NCBI RefSeq assembly: GCF_009498235.1
Contig: NZ_CP044205.1
Location: 863,716 to 927,715, forward strand
Direction: 5' to 3'
From: Candidatus Methylospira mobilis
GTDB lineage: Bacteria > Pseudomonadota > Gammaproteobacteria > Methylococcales > Methylococcaceae
Length of the DNA: 64,000 bases
The notes below the pieces were generated by a model. It had not been told where the DNA came from and ran no database searches. It saw only the letters and a list, made by a program, of their open reading frames with translations. The position numbers were made by a program, and so were the translations under genes. Below, in pieces: positions 25,370 to 35,877 of this stretch. Position 1 is the first letter of the stretch. Each line of letters begins with the position of its first letter.

Positions 25370-27040
25370 TTAAAACAACCCGCTGATTTTACCGTTGTCA
25401 TCTACATCGATATGCTCAGCAGCCGGTACTTTGGGCAGCCCCGGCATCGTCATCATGCTGCCGCAGATAGCGACGACGAATTCTGCGCCATGCGCGGGAC
25501 GTACTTCACGAATCGGCAATACATGGCCGGATGGCGCGCCCTTGATCGTTGGGTCGGCGGTGAAGGACGATTGGGTTTTGGCGATGCACACCGGATAATG
25601 CGGATATTGCTCGCTCAACTCGGCGAGTTGCCTGCGCACCCTGTCGTCGGCGGAGATATCGGCAGCGCCGTAAAGTCGGGTCGCAACCGTCCTGATCTTG
25701 TCCCACAGCGGCAGATCATCCTGATATAGAAAGTTGAAGCGGGTTTGTCCGCGCTCTATAACATCAATCACCGCGTGCGCCAGCGCTTCTGCGCCTTTGC
25801 CGCCTTCGGCCCAATGCCTGCAGATAATGGCTGTCGAATCCAAAGCTTCGACCTTCTGTTTGAGCAGCGCAATTTCGGCGTCGCTGTCCGAAACAAAATG
25901 GTTGATTGCGACGATGCATGGCAACCCGAATTGTTCCTGCACGTTGCTCAGGTGGCGGGCAAGATTGACAAAGCCCGCTTCCAGCGCGGTCAGATTTTCC
26001 TGTGTCAGCTCCTTGACCGCTACGCCGCCATGCGATTTAAGCGCGCGCACCGTGGCGACCAGCACCACGGCATCCGGCTGCAAACCGGCTTTGCGGCATT
26101 TGATATCGATGAATTTCTCGGCGCCGAGATCGGCCCCGAAGCCCGCTTCGGTTACCACGATATCGGCCATTTTAAGCGCGGTTTTGGTTGCAATCACCGT
26201 GTTGCAGCCATGCGCGATATTGGCGAAGGGGCCGCCGTGTACGAATACCGGGTTATTTTCCAGTGTTTGTACCATGTTGGGACGTAGCGCGTCCTTGAGC
26301 AATGCCGCCATCGCGCCATGCGCGTTCAATTCGCGCGCAAAAATCGCGCGTCCGTCATGCGAATAACCGACCAGGATATTGCCCAGGCGCTGTTTGAGTT
26401 CTTTTATCGTATTCGACAGGCATAATATGGCCATGACCTCGGAGGCGGCAATGATGTCGAATCCGTCTTCGCGCGGAAAGCCGTTCGCGGCGCCGCCGAG
26501 TCCGACCACGATGTCGCGCAATGCGCGGTCGTTCATGTCCATCACGCGTTTCCAGTGTATCCGGCGCAGGTCCAGATTCAGCGTGTTGCCTTGATGAATA
26601 TGGTTGTCGATCATCGCCGCCAGCAGGTTATGCGCGACGCCGATGGCGTGGAAATCTCCGGTAAAGTGCAGGTTGATGTCTTCCATCGGCACCACTTGGG
26701 CATATCCGCCGCCGGCCGCACCGCCCTTGACGCCGAAGCACGGTCCGAGAGCCGGCTCGCGTAAACAGATCATCGCACTTTTACCGATGCGGTTCAGCGC
26801 ATCGCCCAGGCCGACCGTGGTGGTGGTCTTCCCTTCTCCGGCGGGCGTCGGGCTGATGGCCGTTACCAGTATCAGCCTGCCGTTGGGCCGGTCTTTCAGG
26901 CTGTCGATATATTCCAGCGACAGCTTGGCTTTGTAGTGGCCGTAAGGGTCCAGGTGCTTCGCAGCGATGCTCAGCCGCTCGGCGGCCAGAGCGATGATGG
27001 GTTGCATATGGGCTTGCTGTGCGATCTCGATGTCGGACAT
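25370..27040 (-). CDS. fhs: Formate-tetrahydrofolate ligase
   Basis: 556 residues from [15 protein letters not shown], whose ATG follows AGGAG. It makes 10-formyl-THF from formate, ATP and THF in cytosolic one-carbon metabolism. Family blocks: [20 protein letters not shown] (nucleotide site), [40 protein letters not shown], then [17 protein letters not shown] and [13 protein letters not shown] longer in-frame start 21 codons earlier is less likely. The gene stands alone beside the broken AAA/DUF4276 pair. Confidence 0.95.
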   Translation of the reverse strand: MSDIEIAQQAHMQPIIALAAERLSIAAKHLDPYGHYKAKLSLEYIDSLKDRPNGRLILVTAISPTPAGEGKTTTTVGLGDALNRIGKSAMICLREPALGPCFGVKGGAAGGGYAQVVPMEDINLHFTGDFHAIGVAHNLLAAMIDNHIHQGNTLNLDLRRIHWKRVMDMNDRALRDIVVGLGGAANGFPREDGFDIIAASEVMAILCLSNTIKELKQRLGNILVGYSHDGRAIFARELNAHGAMAALLKDALRPNMVQTLENNPVFVHGGPFANIAHGCNTVIATKTALKMADIVVTEAGFGADLGAEKFIDIKCRKAGLQPDAVVLVATVRALKSHGGVAVKELTQENLTALEAGFVNLARHLSNVQEQFGLPCIVAINHFVSDSDAEIALLKQKVEALDSTAIICRHWAEGGKGAEALAHAVIDVIERGQTRFNFLYQDDLPLWDKIRTVATRLYGAADISADDRVRRQLAELSEQYPHYPVCIAKTQSSFTADPTIKGAPSGHVLPIREVRPAHGAEFVVAICGSMMTMPGLPKVPAAEHIDVDDNGKISGLF

Positions 27041-27291
27041 GAAATACTCCTGCTTTTGTTCAGTCAGGTTGATGATGGCGGCTATCTTATCACTGCGGCT
27101 CATTCCGCGCTGTTGAAGCTGTGAGGTATAATCAGCTCTTTCCTTTCATCATCAAACAGGATATTGTTTCGCAGTCCTTGTCCTGATGATATAGCTCGAC
27201 GGAGCTTGCCTCAGTTTCAAAGCCGGGGCGGGTAGCTTGAATAGCTCTAACATAATAAAAATAACAAAAGTTTCCCCAGATAGATCAGATC

Positions 27292-30153
27292 ATGCCTATG
27301 TCTAGTATCCTTCCTGGCGTGGCAAACCTTGGCGATTTCATGCCGCATGGCATGTGCCTTCTTTGGCGAACCGACTTGTTGTTGCTGCATGTCGTTTCCG
27401 ATCTTCTGATTGCCGCCGCTTATTATTCCATCCCCGCTGCACTGGCCTATTTTGTTATAAAAAGGAAGGACTTGCAGTATCCTTGGCTATTTGTCCTGTT
27501 CGCCATTTTTATCCTGGCGTGCGGAACGACGCATGTGATGGCGATATGGACGATCTGGCATCCGGATTATGTAGCCGACGGCGTTATCAAGCTGGTTACA
27601 GCCATCACTTCTGTAAGTACGGCTGTCGTGTTGTGTCGGGTGATACCGCAAGCGCTGAGACTCGTCAGTCCTGCCAAATTGGTCGAAGCCAATGAGAAGC
27701 TGCAGTATGAAATCGGTATGCGCACTCGTACCGAGGAAGCGCTACGCGCCAGCGAAGAGCGCTGGAAGTTTGCGCTGGAAGGCTCAGGCGACGGGGTGTG
27801 GGATTATAACTTTCAGACGCATAAAGTGCTTTCCTCCCGGCGCTATAAGGAAATGTACGGTCTGGCCGAACACGATAACGAGGATGTAGTCACCCAATGG
27901 GAAAAGCGCATTCATCCCGATGATAAAATATGCGTGATGACTGATCTGCGCACCTATCTCGATGGCGACGCCTCGTCTCCCTTTTCCGCCGAGTACCGTA
28001 TGCGGTGCAGCGACGGCAGCTGGAAGTGGATATTGGATCGCGCCGTTCTGGTAAGCCGGACCGCGGACGGCAAGCCTTTGCGCATGATCGGCACGCATAC
28101 CGATATCACCGAACGTAAGCTGCTGCAAATGAAACAGCTGATGATGGTGCTCGAATGTTCATCGGAAGCTGTGCTGCTGGTTAATAAGGAGGGCTTCATC
28201 CTGTTCGCCAACGATAGCGCCGTGCGGCTGTTCGGTTACGCTCAAAATGAATTGGTTGGCTGCAGTGTAGACGTACTGGTGCCGCTAAAGGCGCGTCCGG
28301 GCCATGGTTCGCATCTTGCCGCGTTTATGAGCAATCCGAAGCCACGCCCGATGGCCACGGCTCAACAATTGTTTGCTGTGCGCAAGGACGGTTCCGAGTT
28401 TTCTGTCGAAGTCAGTTTGAGTCCGATCGAAATCGATAATCAAGTCTTTGTTATCACCGGCGTGCTCGATATTACCGAGCGCAAACGCCTCGAGCGCGAG
28501 ATGCAGCTGGCGGCCATGGTTTACCGCGCCATAGGCGAGGCGATCATGGTGGCGGATGCCGACAACCGCATTGTAGCCGTCAACCCCAGTTATACGCGAT
28601 TAACCGGTTACACCGAGCAGGAAGCGGTTGGGCAATCGACAAAACTGCTCAAATCCGGACGCCACACTAAGGATTTTTATTGGCGTATGTGGCAATCGCT
28701 GGAAAAAACCGGACACTGGCAGGGCGAAATCTGGAACCAGCGCAAGAATGGCGAGGCGTACCTCGAATGGCTGGTTATTAATACGGTTTATGACGATAAC
28801 GGCGCGGTGCTGCGGCGCATCGCAATGTTTTCCGATGTGACGGATCAAAAGCGTGCTGAACAGACTATCTGGCAGCAGGCAAATTTCGATCCCTTGACCG
28901 GACTTCCCAATCGCCGTATGTTTCACGACCGTCTGGAGCAGGAAATCAAGAAAGCGCATCGCTCCGCTTTATCGTTGGCGCTGTTGTTTCTTGATCTCGA
29001 CCGTTTTAAGGAAATCAATGATACGCTCGGTCATGCTATCGGCGATCTCCTGCTTAAAGAGGTTGCCCAGCGCATAAGCGGCTGTGTGCGTGATGTCGAT
29101 ACGGTAGCGCGTCTGGGAGGCGATGAGTTCACCGTTATTTTGTCGGAAATCGATGATTTCGGCAGCATCGCGCGGGTGGCGCAGGGTATCTTGCGGTCAT
29201 TGGCCGGTCCGTTTCAACTGGACGGCGAAATACTTTATGAATCTGCCAGTATAGGTATTACGCTGTACCCGGACGATGCCGCCACGCTCGAAGAATTGCT
29301 TAAAAATGCCGATCAGGCCATGTATGCCGCGAAGCATCAGGGCCGTAACTGCTACAGTTATTTTACGTCGTCCATGCAGGAGGCTGCGCACGCGCGGATG
29401 AGGCTGATCGCCGATTTACGTAGCGCTATGGCGGAAAATCAGTTACTGGTGTATTACCAGCCTATTGTTGAATTGGCAACCGGCGCCATCCATAAAGCAG
29501 AAGCGCTTATCCGTTGGCGTCATCCTGTGCGCGGTTTTATCGCGCCTTCCGAGTTTATCCCGGTTGCTGAAGAAGTCGGCATGATAGTCGATATTGGCGA
29601 TTGGGTGTTTCGTGAAGCCATACGTCAGACGGCAAGCTGGAGACTATCGCACGACCCGGTATTCCAAGTCAGCATCAACAAGTCTCCGGTGCAGTTTTTG
29701 CGTGAGGATAATAGCCATGGAGGGTGGGCGGACTATTTAAAAGCGCTCGGCCTGCCCGGACAGGTCATCGTCATCGAAATCACCGAGGGCTTGCTGCTGG
29801 AAACCAGCAAAATCGTCGCCGACAAATTGCTTGCGTTTCGCGATGCCGGCGTGCAGGTCGCGCTCGACGATTTCGGCACCGGCTATTCATCGCTTTCCTA
29901 TCTGAAAAAGTTCGATATAGACTATATCAAAATAGACCAGTCTTTTATCAGTAATCTGGCGCCGGGATCCAGCGATATGGCATTATCCGAAGCGATTATC
30001 GTCATGGCGCATAAACTTGGTTTGAAAGTGATAGCCGAGGGCGTGGAAACTGCGGAACAACGCGATCTTTTGATTGCTGCCGGTTGCGACTATGGGCAAG
30101 GCTATTGGTTCTCCAGACCGGTGCCGGCCGAAGAATTCGAAAAACTGTTGTAA
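27292..30153 (+). CDS. Ethylene-receptor-like membrane domain with PAS repeats, GGDEF and EAL
   Basis: 953 residues. Three membrane helices (about 28-125) match the copper/ethylene-binding domain of ETR1-type receptors. The conserved Asp (VVSD37LLIAAAYYSIP) and the copper ligands Cys77 and His81 (ILACGTTHVM) are all present. PAS domains follow at about 145-275, 280-395 and 405-525 (each ending near DITERK or DVTDQK). GGDEF (about 530-700) has the intact RLGGDEFTVI. EAL (about 705-953) has intact KAEALIRWRHP, DDFGTGYSSLSYL and EGVETAEQ. The predicted role is membrane sensing that controls c-di-GMP synthesis or breakdown. Ethylene itself as the ligand is inferred from the residues, not shown. 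Confidence 0.9.
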   Translation: MPMSSILPGVANLGDFMPHGMCLLWRTDLLLLHVVSDLLIAAAYYSIPAALAYFVIKRKDLQYPWLFVLFAIFILACGTTHVMAIWTIWHPDYVADGVIKLVTAITSVSTAVVLCRVIPQALRLVSPAKLVEANEKLQYEIGMRTRTEEALRASEERWKFALEGSGDGVWDYNFQTHKVLSSRRYKEMYGLAEHDNEDVVTQWEKRIHPDDKICVMTDLRTYLDGDASSPFSAEYRMRCSDGSWKWILDRAVLVSRTADGKPLRMIGTHTDITERKLLQMKQLMMVLECSSEAVLLVNKEGFILFANDSAVRLFGYAQNELVGCSVDVLVPLKARPGHGSHLAAFMSNPKPRPMATAQQLFAVRKDGSEFSVEVSLSPIEIDNQVFVITGVLDITERKRLEREMQLAAMVYRAIGEAIMVADADNRIVAVNPSYTRLTGYTEQEAVGQSTKLLKSGRHTKDFYWRMWQSLEKTGHWQGEIWNQRKNGEAYLEWLVINTVYDDNGAVLRRIAMFSDVTDQKRAEQTIWQQANFDPLTGLPNRRMFHDRLEQEIKKAHRSALSLALLFLDLDRFKEINDTLGHAIGDLLLKEVAQRISGCVRDVDTVARLGGDEFTVILSEIDDFGSIARVAQGILRSLAGPFQLDGEILYESASIGITLYPDDAATLEELLKNADQAMYAAKHQGRNCYSYFTSSMQEAAHARMRLIADLRSAMAENQLLVYYQPIVELATGAIHKAEALIRWRHPVRGFIAPSEFIPVAEEVGMIVDIGDWVFREAIRQTASWRLSHDPVFQVSINKSPVQFLREDNSHGGWADYLKALGLPGQVIVIEITEGLLLETSKIVADKLLAFRDAGVQVALDDFGTGYSSLSYLKKFDIDYIKIDQSFISNLAPGSSDMALSEAIIVMAHKLGLKVIAEGVETAEQRDLLIAAGCDYGQGYWFSRPVPAEEFEKLL

Positions 30154-30375
30154 TGCGGCTGTACACGAAAAAAATATCACAATACGCTTTGTTCGGCTTT
30201 GTTGTTGTGATGGGGAATCCTAATCGTATTTCTTATTATTTTCAGGTGGTTTTGTCGTGGCGCCGTCTCTGAAGTTATCCGTATCCCTTTTCGCGCCTAC
30301 GTGTTTTTCGTGAGATGCGCATTTGTGATAGCATTCGACATGGACGAGTGATTAATACTGTTGCGTTGGAGATGT

Positions 30376-30834
30376 ATGTCTGATAATCAATTTTTTTTTA
30401 CCAAACCTGAACCGGATGAGCTTAAAGCCGCGCTCACAGAAGAACAGTTTCGGGTTACCCAGGCTTGCGGCACTGAACCGCCTTTCGAAAATGCCTATTG
30501 GGACAATCATCGCCCCGGTATTTACGTCGATGTGGTTTCAGGCGAAGTATTGTTCAGTTCGCTCGATAAGTTCGATTCCGGTTCGGGGTGGCCCAGCTTT
30601 ACCCGCCCATTGGCGCCTGAAAACATCCATGAGCGCCGCGATTTATCTCATTTGATGCTGCGCACCGAAGTGCGTAGCACGCATGCAGACTCGCATCTGG
30701 GTCACGTATTTGATGACGGCCCGCCGCCGTTGCGGCGGCGTTATTGCATCAATTCGGCTTCCTTGCGTTTTATTCCGCAAGAGGCCTTGCAATCCGAGGG
30801 GTATGGCGCCTATCTGGCGCTATTCGAAATATAG
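30376..30834 (+). CDS. msrB: Peptide-methionine (R)-S-oxide reductase MsrB
   Basis: 152 residues from the ATG at 30376, preceded by GGAG. It repairs R-methionine sulfoxide. Motifs: [50 protein letters not shown] and the catalytic-Cys block [13 protein letters not shown]. The two CxxC zinc pairs of the zinc-bound MsrB form are absent, so this is the non-zinc type. No signal peptide is present, so it is cytosolic. It lies upstream of ppk1 with a 52-base gap. Confidence 0.93.
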   Translation: MSDNQFFFTKPEPDELKAALTEEQFRVTQACGTEPPFENAYWDNHRPGIYVDVVSGEVLFSSLDKFDSGSGWPSFTRPLAPENIHERRDLSHLMLRTEVRSTHADSHLGHVFDDGPPPLRRRYCINSASLRFIPQEALQSEGYGAYLALFEI

Positions 30835-30886
30835 CGCGATACATTTAAAATGTAAGACAAAGCATAATTATTCAGGTAGCGAATTA

Positions 30887-33094
30887 ATGGTGATACGCCG
30901 CAAGCGCACAAGCGCAAATACCGAAAATACAGCGTCCATTGTTTTATCCGAAGCTGTGGACGTATCGGAGCATGTTCCGCCAGGTGACGATAGTGTCGTC
31001 GAAACAGCCGCCGATATGGTTGATTTGACGGCGCCCGAGCTTTATATCAATAAGGAACTGAGCCTGCTCGAGTTTAACTGGCGCGTGTTGGAGCAGGCTA
31101 GAAGCGGAGCGACTCCATTGCTGGAGAGGCTTAATTTTCTGTGTATTTCCTGCTCGAATATGGACGAGTTTTTCGAGGTACGCGTTGCCGGCCTGATACA
31201 GCGTGCAGAACTTGCCAGCGAGCCGCCCGAGGAGCCCGATGCGTTGCCGACGCAGGAGGTGTTGGCGCGCATCAGCCAGCGGGCTCACGAGCTGGTTGCC
31301 GAACAGTACCGGGTTTTCAACGAGGTACTGCTGCCGCAGCTGGCTGCCGAATCCATACGTTTCATACGCCGCGCGAAATGGAGCGCCGCGCAACGCAGCT
31401 GGCTGCAGCGTTATTTTCGCGACGAACTGTTACCCATGCTTAGCCCGCTGGGCCTCGATCCCTCTCATCCTTTTCCGCGGTTGCTAAATAAAAGTTTGAA
31501 CTTTATCGTGCCGCTGTCCGGTAAGGATGCCTTTGGCCGTGATATACATATGGCGGTTTTGCAAGCGCCGCGTTCCTTGCCGCGTATCGTGCCGTTGCCG
31601 CCCAAAGAAACCGGGAGCGGGCCGCATGATTTTGTCTTTTTGTCGTCCATCATCCATGCTTTTGCGGAAGAGCTGTTTCAAGGCGTGCAGGTTCTTGGGT
31701 GTTATCAGTTCCGGGTAACGCGCAATAGCGATATGTATCTGGACGAAGAAGAGGTTGACGATTTGCTGCAGGCGGTGGAGGGCGAGCTGACCGCGCGCAA
31801 TTACGGCGATGCGGTGCGGCTGGAAGTAGCCAATTGTCCAGAGGACATTGCCGCACTGTTGATGCAGTATTTTGAGTTGAGTACGGACCGGCTTTATCGG
31901 GTGAACGGGCCGGTGAACCTGAGCCGTGCGCGCGAGGTTTACGATCAGATAAATCGGCCCGATCTCAAGTTTCCGGTATTTACTCCCAGCGTCGCTCCTG
32001 CTCTTGCCGCCCATCCAGACGACTTTTTTGCGGCGATACGCGAGCACGATATTTTGCTGCATCATCCTTATGAATCGTTTGCTTCCATCATCGAGTTGAT
32101 ACATCAGGCCGCGGACGATCCGCAGGTTGTAGCGATTAAACAAACGCTTTACCGCACCGGCATCAATTCGCCGATAGTCGAAGCCTTATTGCGCGCCGCT
32201 CGCGCGGGTAAAGAAGTTGCTGTGGTGGTGGAGTTGCTGGCGCGTTTTGATGAGCAGGCCAATATTTCGCTGGCGCATCGTTTGCAGGAGGCTGGCGTAC
32301 AGGTGGTTTATGGCATCGTCGGTTATAAAACCCACGCCAAAATGCTGCTGATTTTAAGGCGTGAAGATAAGAAAATAGGGTATTACACGCATCTGGGCAC
32401 CGGCAACTATCATTCGCGTACTTCGCGCTTGTATACCGATTATGGTTTGTTGACGCACGATAGAGTCATGGGCGAGGATGTACGGCGCGTGTTTCTACAG
32501 CTTACCAGCCTCGGACAGATGACCGCGCTTAGCAGAGTGTTGCAGTCGCCGTTTACGCTGCATAGTACCCTGATCGGCAAAATAGATCGCGAAATCGAGC
32601 ATGTAAAACAGGGCAGGGTGGGGCGCATCGTTATCAAGGTGAATTCCGTCGACGAGCCGCAACTGATACGGGCGTTGTACCGCGCCTCAATGGCAGGGGT
32701 AAAAATCATCCTGCTGGTGCGCGGCCTGTGCTGTCTCCGTCCTGGTGTTCCAGGGGTTTCCGATAATATAGAAGTGCGTTCCGTTATCGGACGTTTCCTG
32801 GAGCATAGCCGGATTTACTGGTTTGCCAATGATGGGGAAGACGAAATTTACGCTGCCAGCGCCGACATGATGGTGCGCAACATGTTTCGCCGCGTGGAAA
32901 CTGCGTTCCCTATTGTTGACCCTGATCTGAGCGCCAGATTGAAGAGCGACATGGAACTGTACCTTCAGGATAACACCTTGACCTGGATATTGAATACCGA
33001 CGGTTCCTACCTGCACGTTTTGCCTGCCGAAGGAGAGCCTGTCGTAGCCGTACAGTCAGCACTACTGCAGCAACTGGCGGAGCGCGTATCTTGA
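30887..33094 (+). CDS. ppk1: Polyphosphate kinase 1
   Basis: 735 residues from the ATG at 30887 (AGGTAG upstream); the open frame extends further upstream into msrB but has no support there. It makes polyphosphate from ATP at the membrane. Residues 1-50 are a variable leader. Then YINKELSLLEFNWRVLEQA, FPRLLNKSLNF, and the catalytic part with KQTLYRTGINSPIVEALLRA, VGYKTHAKMLLIL (autophosphorylated His), THLGTGNYHSRTSRLYTDYG and SADMMVRNMFRRVE (second active His region replaced by Met in MMVRN). Long, complete family match. Confidence 0.94.
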   Translation: MVIRRKRTSANTENTASIVLSEAVDVSEHVPPGDDSVVETAADMVDLTAPELYINKELSLLEFNWRVLEQARSGATPLLERLNFLCISCSNMDEFFEVRVAGLIQRAELASEPPEEPDALPTQEVLARISQRAHELVAEQYRVFNEVLLPQLAAESIRFIRRAKWSAAQRSWLQRYFRDELLPMLSPLGLDPSHPFPRLLNKSLNFIVPLSGKDAFGRDIHMAVLQAPRSLPRIVPLPPKETGSGPHDFVFLSSIIHAFAEELFQGVQVLGCYQFRVTRNSDMYLDEEEVDDLLQAVEGELTARNYGDAVRLEVANCPEDIAALLMQYFELSTDRLYRVNGPVNLSRAREVYDQINRPDLKFPVFTPSVAPALAAHPDDFFAAIREHDILLHHPYESFASIIELIHQAADDPQVVAIKQTLYRTGINSPIVEALLRAARAGKEVAVVVELLARFDEQANISLAHRLQEAGVQVVYGIVGYKTHAKMLLILRREDKKIGYYTHLGTGNYHSRTSRLYTDYGLLTHDRVMGEDVRRVFLQLTSLGQMTALSRVLQSPFTLHSTLIGKIDREIEHVKQGRVGRIVIKVNSVDEPQLIRALYRASMAGVKIILLVRGLCCLRPGVPGVSDNIEVRSVIGRFLEHSRIYWFANDGEDEIYAASADMMVRNMFRRVETAFPIVDPDLSARLKSDMELYLQDNTLTWILNTDGSYLHVLPAEGEPVVAVQSALLQQLAERVS

Positions 33095-33132
33095 TGCAGC
33101 AGTTTCACTTTTCAAGCTTACGCCAACCCAAC

Positions 33133-33909
33133 CTAGGGGCTGAGCAGCTTTCGCAGTTCCGAAAACCCCTGTTCGAACAGATTATTCAACGGCCCTGCCA
33201 TTAGCGGGACGATGAATAGCAGGATAATGAAGGCAACGCCCAGGGTAAAAGGGAATCCTATCGCGAACAAATTGAGCTGTGGCGCCGCGCGGGTCAGGAT
33301 GCCGAGCGCCATATTGGCTATCAGCATGGCGGCAACCACCGGTAGCGCCAGATGCACTCCGCTTTTGAAAATATTTCCTCCCCAATACACAAGCTGCCGC
33401 GAAAAGCCGGCGCTTACAGGCGTAGCCGAGACGGGCAGGCTATTAAAGCTGTCCGCCAGAGCTGAGATCAGCAGCAGATGACCGTTGAGAGATACGAACA
33501 GGGTTGTCGCAATGATGACCAGAAACTGACGTATTACGCCGGTCTGGCCTTGGCTTTGCGGGTCGAAAAAGGCCGCAAAACCCAGCCCGGAGCTCATACT
33601 TATAGTGTCTCCCGCCATTTCGATCACAGCGATAATCATGCGAAACACAAAACCGATGCCGATACCGATAAGTACTTGTTGCGCAAGAATGAACAAGCCG
33701 GCCATGGAACCGACCTGAATGTCGGGCATGGCGGGAAGCGTCGGCGCGATCATCACTGTCAGCGCCGCGCCCAATCCGATTTTGACGGTTCCGGGAACCG
33801 ACTGGTTGCTGAAGAATGGAGCCGTCGCTATGACAGCCAAAATACGCGCAAGCGGCCACAGAAAAAAACTGAGCCAGGCGTTGATTTGCGCGCTGGTAAA
33901 TTCGATCAC
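33133..33909 (-). CDS. fliR: Flagellar export gate protein FliR
   Basis: 258 residues, about six membrane helices. It is part of the FliPQR export channel at the basal body. Blocks: IATAPFFSNQSVPGTVKIGL, QVLIGIGIGFVFRM, SSGLGFAAFFDPQSQGQTGV and FAIGFPFTLGVAFIILLFIV. It is the last gene of the fliL-M-N-O-P-Q-R run on the minus strand. No flhB or flhA follows; ppk1 converges on it instead. Confidence 0.94.
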   Translation of the reverse strand: MIEFTSAQINAWLSFFLWPLARILAVIATAPFFSNQSVPGTVKIGLGAALTVMIAPTLPAMPDIQVGSMAGLFILAQQVLIGIGIGFVFRMIIAVIEMAGDTISMSSGLGFAAFFDPQSQGQTGVIRQFLVIIATTLFVSLNGHLLLISALADSFNSLPVSATPVSAGFSRQLVYWGGNIFKSGVHLALPVVAAMLIANMALGILTRAAPQLNLFAIGFPFTLGVAFIILLFIVPLMAGPLNNLFEQGFSELRKLLSP

Positions 33910-33999
33910 GCTGTTTCTCCTGGCAAGCCGATATTGCTGTCATTATCCGCGAAAGATACGAAAAGCATCTCGTAATCCTATCCGTGCCGCCCTTGCCGG

Positions 34000-34272
34000 T
34001 TAATAACGAGTAATGATGGGAATGCTTGTTAATACCTCACGCATGTAATCGAGAATGAGAGTCAGCATCCACGGTCCCAGTATCATCAGCGATGCTAAAA
34101 CTCCGAGAAATTTAGGGATGAACGATAGCGTGGCTTCGTTGATCTGCGTTGCGGCCTGAAAAATACTGATCACAAGACCGACTATCAAAGCGGTCAGCAG
34201 CGGCGGGGCCATCAACTCCAAGGTAATCTCCAGCGCATGGCGTCCCATGGTTATAACGGTTTCAGGCGTCAT
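34000..34272 (-). CDS. fliQ: Flagellar export gate protein FliQ
   Basis: 90 residues from MTPETVITMGRHALEITLEL. Two membrane helices, with the family block PPLLTALIVGLVISIFQAAT then QINEATLSFIPKFLGVL. It is a structural part of the FliPQR channel. The open frame extends upstream to 34371, but the family N-terminus begins at the chosen ATG. It follows fliP after about 100 bases and precedes fliR by 90. Confidence 0.94.
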   Translation of the reverse strand: MTPETVITMGRHALEITLELMAPPLLTALIVGLVISIFQAATQINEATLSFIPKFLGVLASLMILGPWMLTLILDYMREVLTSIPIITRY

Positions 34273-34371
34273 GCGGTGCACCCACTTGATTCTTGCCTTG
34301 CGCGGGTATAAGGGAACTGTGCAACGGCGGGCCGGGAGAGAAGGGTTATGTAATGGGCCATCAGGCAACAC

Positions 34372-35136
34372 TTAATAAAAACTTTCGGCCAGCGAGCCGA
34401 TCAGCAGTTGCCAGCCGTCCGCGAGCACGAACAGGATTAATTTGAAGGGTAGTGAAACGATGGAAGGAGAAACCATCATCATGCCCATGGACATCAATAT
34501 GGTGGCCACCACCATATCGATGATTAAAAAAGGGATAAAGACGCTGAAACCAATCTGGAAGGCTGTCTTCAGTTCACTGGTTACAAAGGCGGGAATCAGA
34601 ATACGAAACCCCACGCTTTCAGGTCCCTCCAGAGGCGGGACATTAGCCATTTTGGCGAACAGGGCCAGATCGGTTTGACGTGTCTGGCGCAGCATGAATT
34701 CCCTTAACGGTTTGCCTCCTATATCCACTGCTTCCAACAGGCTGATGCGGCTCTCGGAGTAGGGTAGATAGGCGTCCTGGTATATGCGATCAAAAACCGG
34801 CCCCATGATGTAAAACGTCATAAACAGCGCAAGTCCCATCACAACCTGATTTGGCGGTGCGCTTTGCGTTCCCAGCGCCTGACGTAGAAACGACAGCACG
34901 ATGATGATGCGGGTAAAACTGGTCAGCATCAGCAGGGCGGCAGGTAGAAACGACAATGAGGTTAAAATCAGTAGCGTTTCTATTGGCAGGGCAAAGCTTT
35001 GTCCACCATTGGCCAGCGGCGTGCTGGTGAAACCCGGCAAGGCTGGAGCGGATGCGGCCATGACAATATTCATGGGCATAGCCGATAGCAACGCGGTCAG
35101 CAATGGAGCTAAAACGCAAATTTTTTTACTCCGCAT
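34372..35136 (-). CDS. fliP: Flagellar export gate protein FliP
   Basis: 254 residues from [20 protein letters not shown], with a cleavable N-terminal signal as in other FliP proteins. Blocks: [50 protein letters not shown], then [40 protein letters not shown] and [20 protein letters not shown]. The start overlaps the end of fliO by 11 bases. Confidence 0.95.
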   Translation of the reverse strand: MRSKKICVLAPLLTALLSAMPMNIVMAASAPALPGFTSTPLANGGQSFALPIETLLILTSLSFLPAALLMLTSFTRIIIVLSFLRQALGTQSAPPNQVVMGLALFMTFYIMGPVFDRIYQDAYLPYSESRISLLEAVDIGGKPLREFMLRQTRQTDLALFAKMANVPPLEGPESVGFRILIPAFVTSELKTAFQIGFSVFIPFLIIDMVVATILMSMGMMMVSPSIVSLPFKLILFVLADGWQLLIGSLAESFY

Positions 35137-35488
35137 TGGGTTTGTCCATATATCGAGACAACCAGGAGGAAAAATCGCCGGCGACAACGGCTGCCGGTGG
35201 GTCGGGCGTTAACTCCTGACGCGGCAACTTGGCCAGCATGCACATGCGCCCCGGAGTAATGCCGATAACCAGCCATTGGTTTGCGATTTCGACTATCGCT
35301 ATGCGCTCGCGAGAACCCAACGCCAGTGTGCCTACAACCTTGGCTGCCATGCCGTTGCGGGCGTTCATGAAGTGCAAGCGTCGAAGCGACCACGCGAATA
35401 CGGCAATAAAAGCCAGAACAAGAACGAGTCCAGCCAGCATTTGCAAAGAATCTGTCGCAGTGGAAGTAAAGACGCCGTTCGGGCTCAT
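35126..35488 (-). CDS. fliO: Flagellar protein FliO
   Basis: 120 residues. One membrane helix near residues 13-33 ([20 protein letters not shown]), then the short cytosolic FliO domain with [39 protein letters not shown]. FliO helps assemble FliP. Its start overlaps the fliN stop (ATGA) and its end overlaps fliP. Confidence 0.9.
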   Translation of the reverse strand: MSPNGVFTSTATDSLQMLAGLVLVLAFIAVFAWSLRRLHFMNARNGMAAKVVGTLALGSRERIAIVEIANQWLVIGITPGRMCMLAKLPRQELTPDPPAAVVAGDFSSWLSRYMDKPNAE

Positions 35489-35877
35489 TTGTTCAGTTTA
35501 CGGATACGCTCGGCCGGAGTGATGATATCCGTCATACGGATACCGAATTTGTCGTTGACGACGACAACTTCTCCCTGAGCGATCAGAAAACCGTTCACCA
35601 GCACATCCATGGGTTCGCCCGCCAAGCCGTCCAGTTCAACCACCGATCCTTGAGCCAGATGCAGCAGATTTTTAATTGTGATTTTGGTGCGTCCCAACTC
35701 AACTGTCATTTGAATGGGGATATCAAGAATAAAATCCAGATCCTGCGAGTTTTCGTCCGCTTTATCTGCGGCGCTCTTAAGCTCCTGAAACGGCATGGCG
35801 GCAGGCGCAGTTTGACGCGCTTGTTCGGCGAGCGCGGCGGCAAATTCATCTTCTAAAGATATATCTTCAGTAGCCAT
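35485..35877 (-). CDS. fliN: Flagellar switch protein FliN
   Basis: 130 residues. The C-terminal SpoA domain (about residues 45-127) carries FILDIPIQMTVELGRTKITI, LLHLAQGSVVELDGLAGEPM, DVLVNGFLIAQGEVVVVNDK and FGIRMTDII. FliN forms the C-ring with FliM and FliG. The start overlaps the fliM end by 11 bases. Confidence 0.95.
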   Translation of the reverse strand: MATEDISLEDEFAAALAEQARQTAPAAMPFQELKSAADKADENSQDLDFILDIPIQMTVELGRTKITIKNLLHLAQGSVVELDGLAGEPMDVLVNGFLIAQGEVVVVNDKFGIRMTDIITPAERIRKLNK

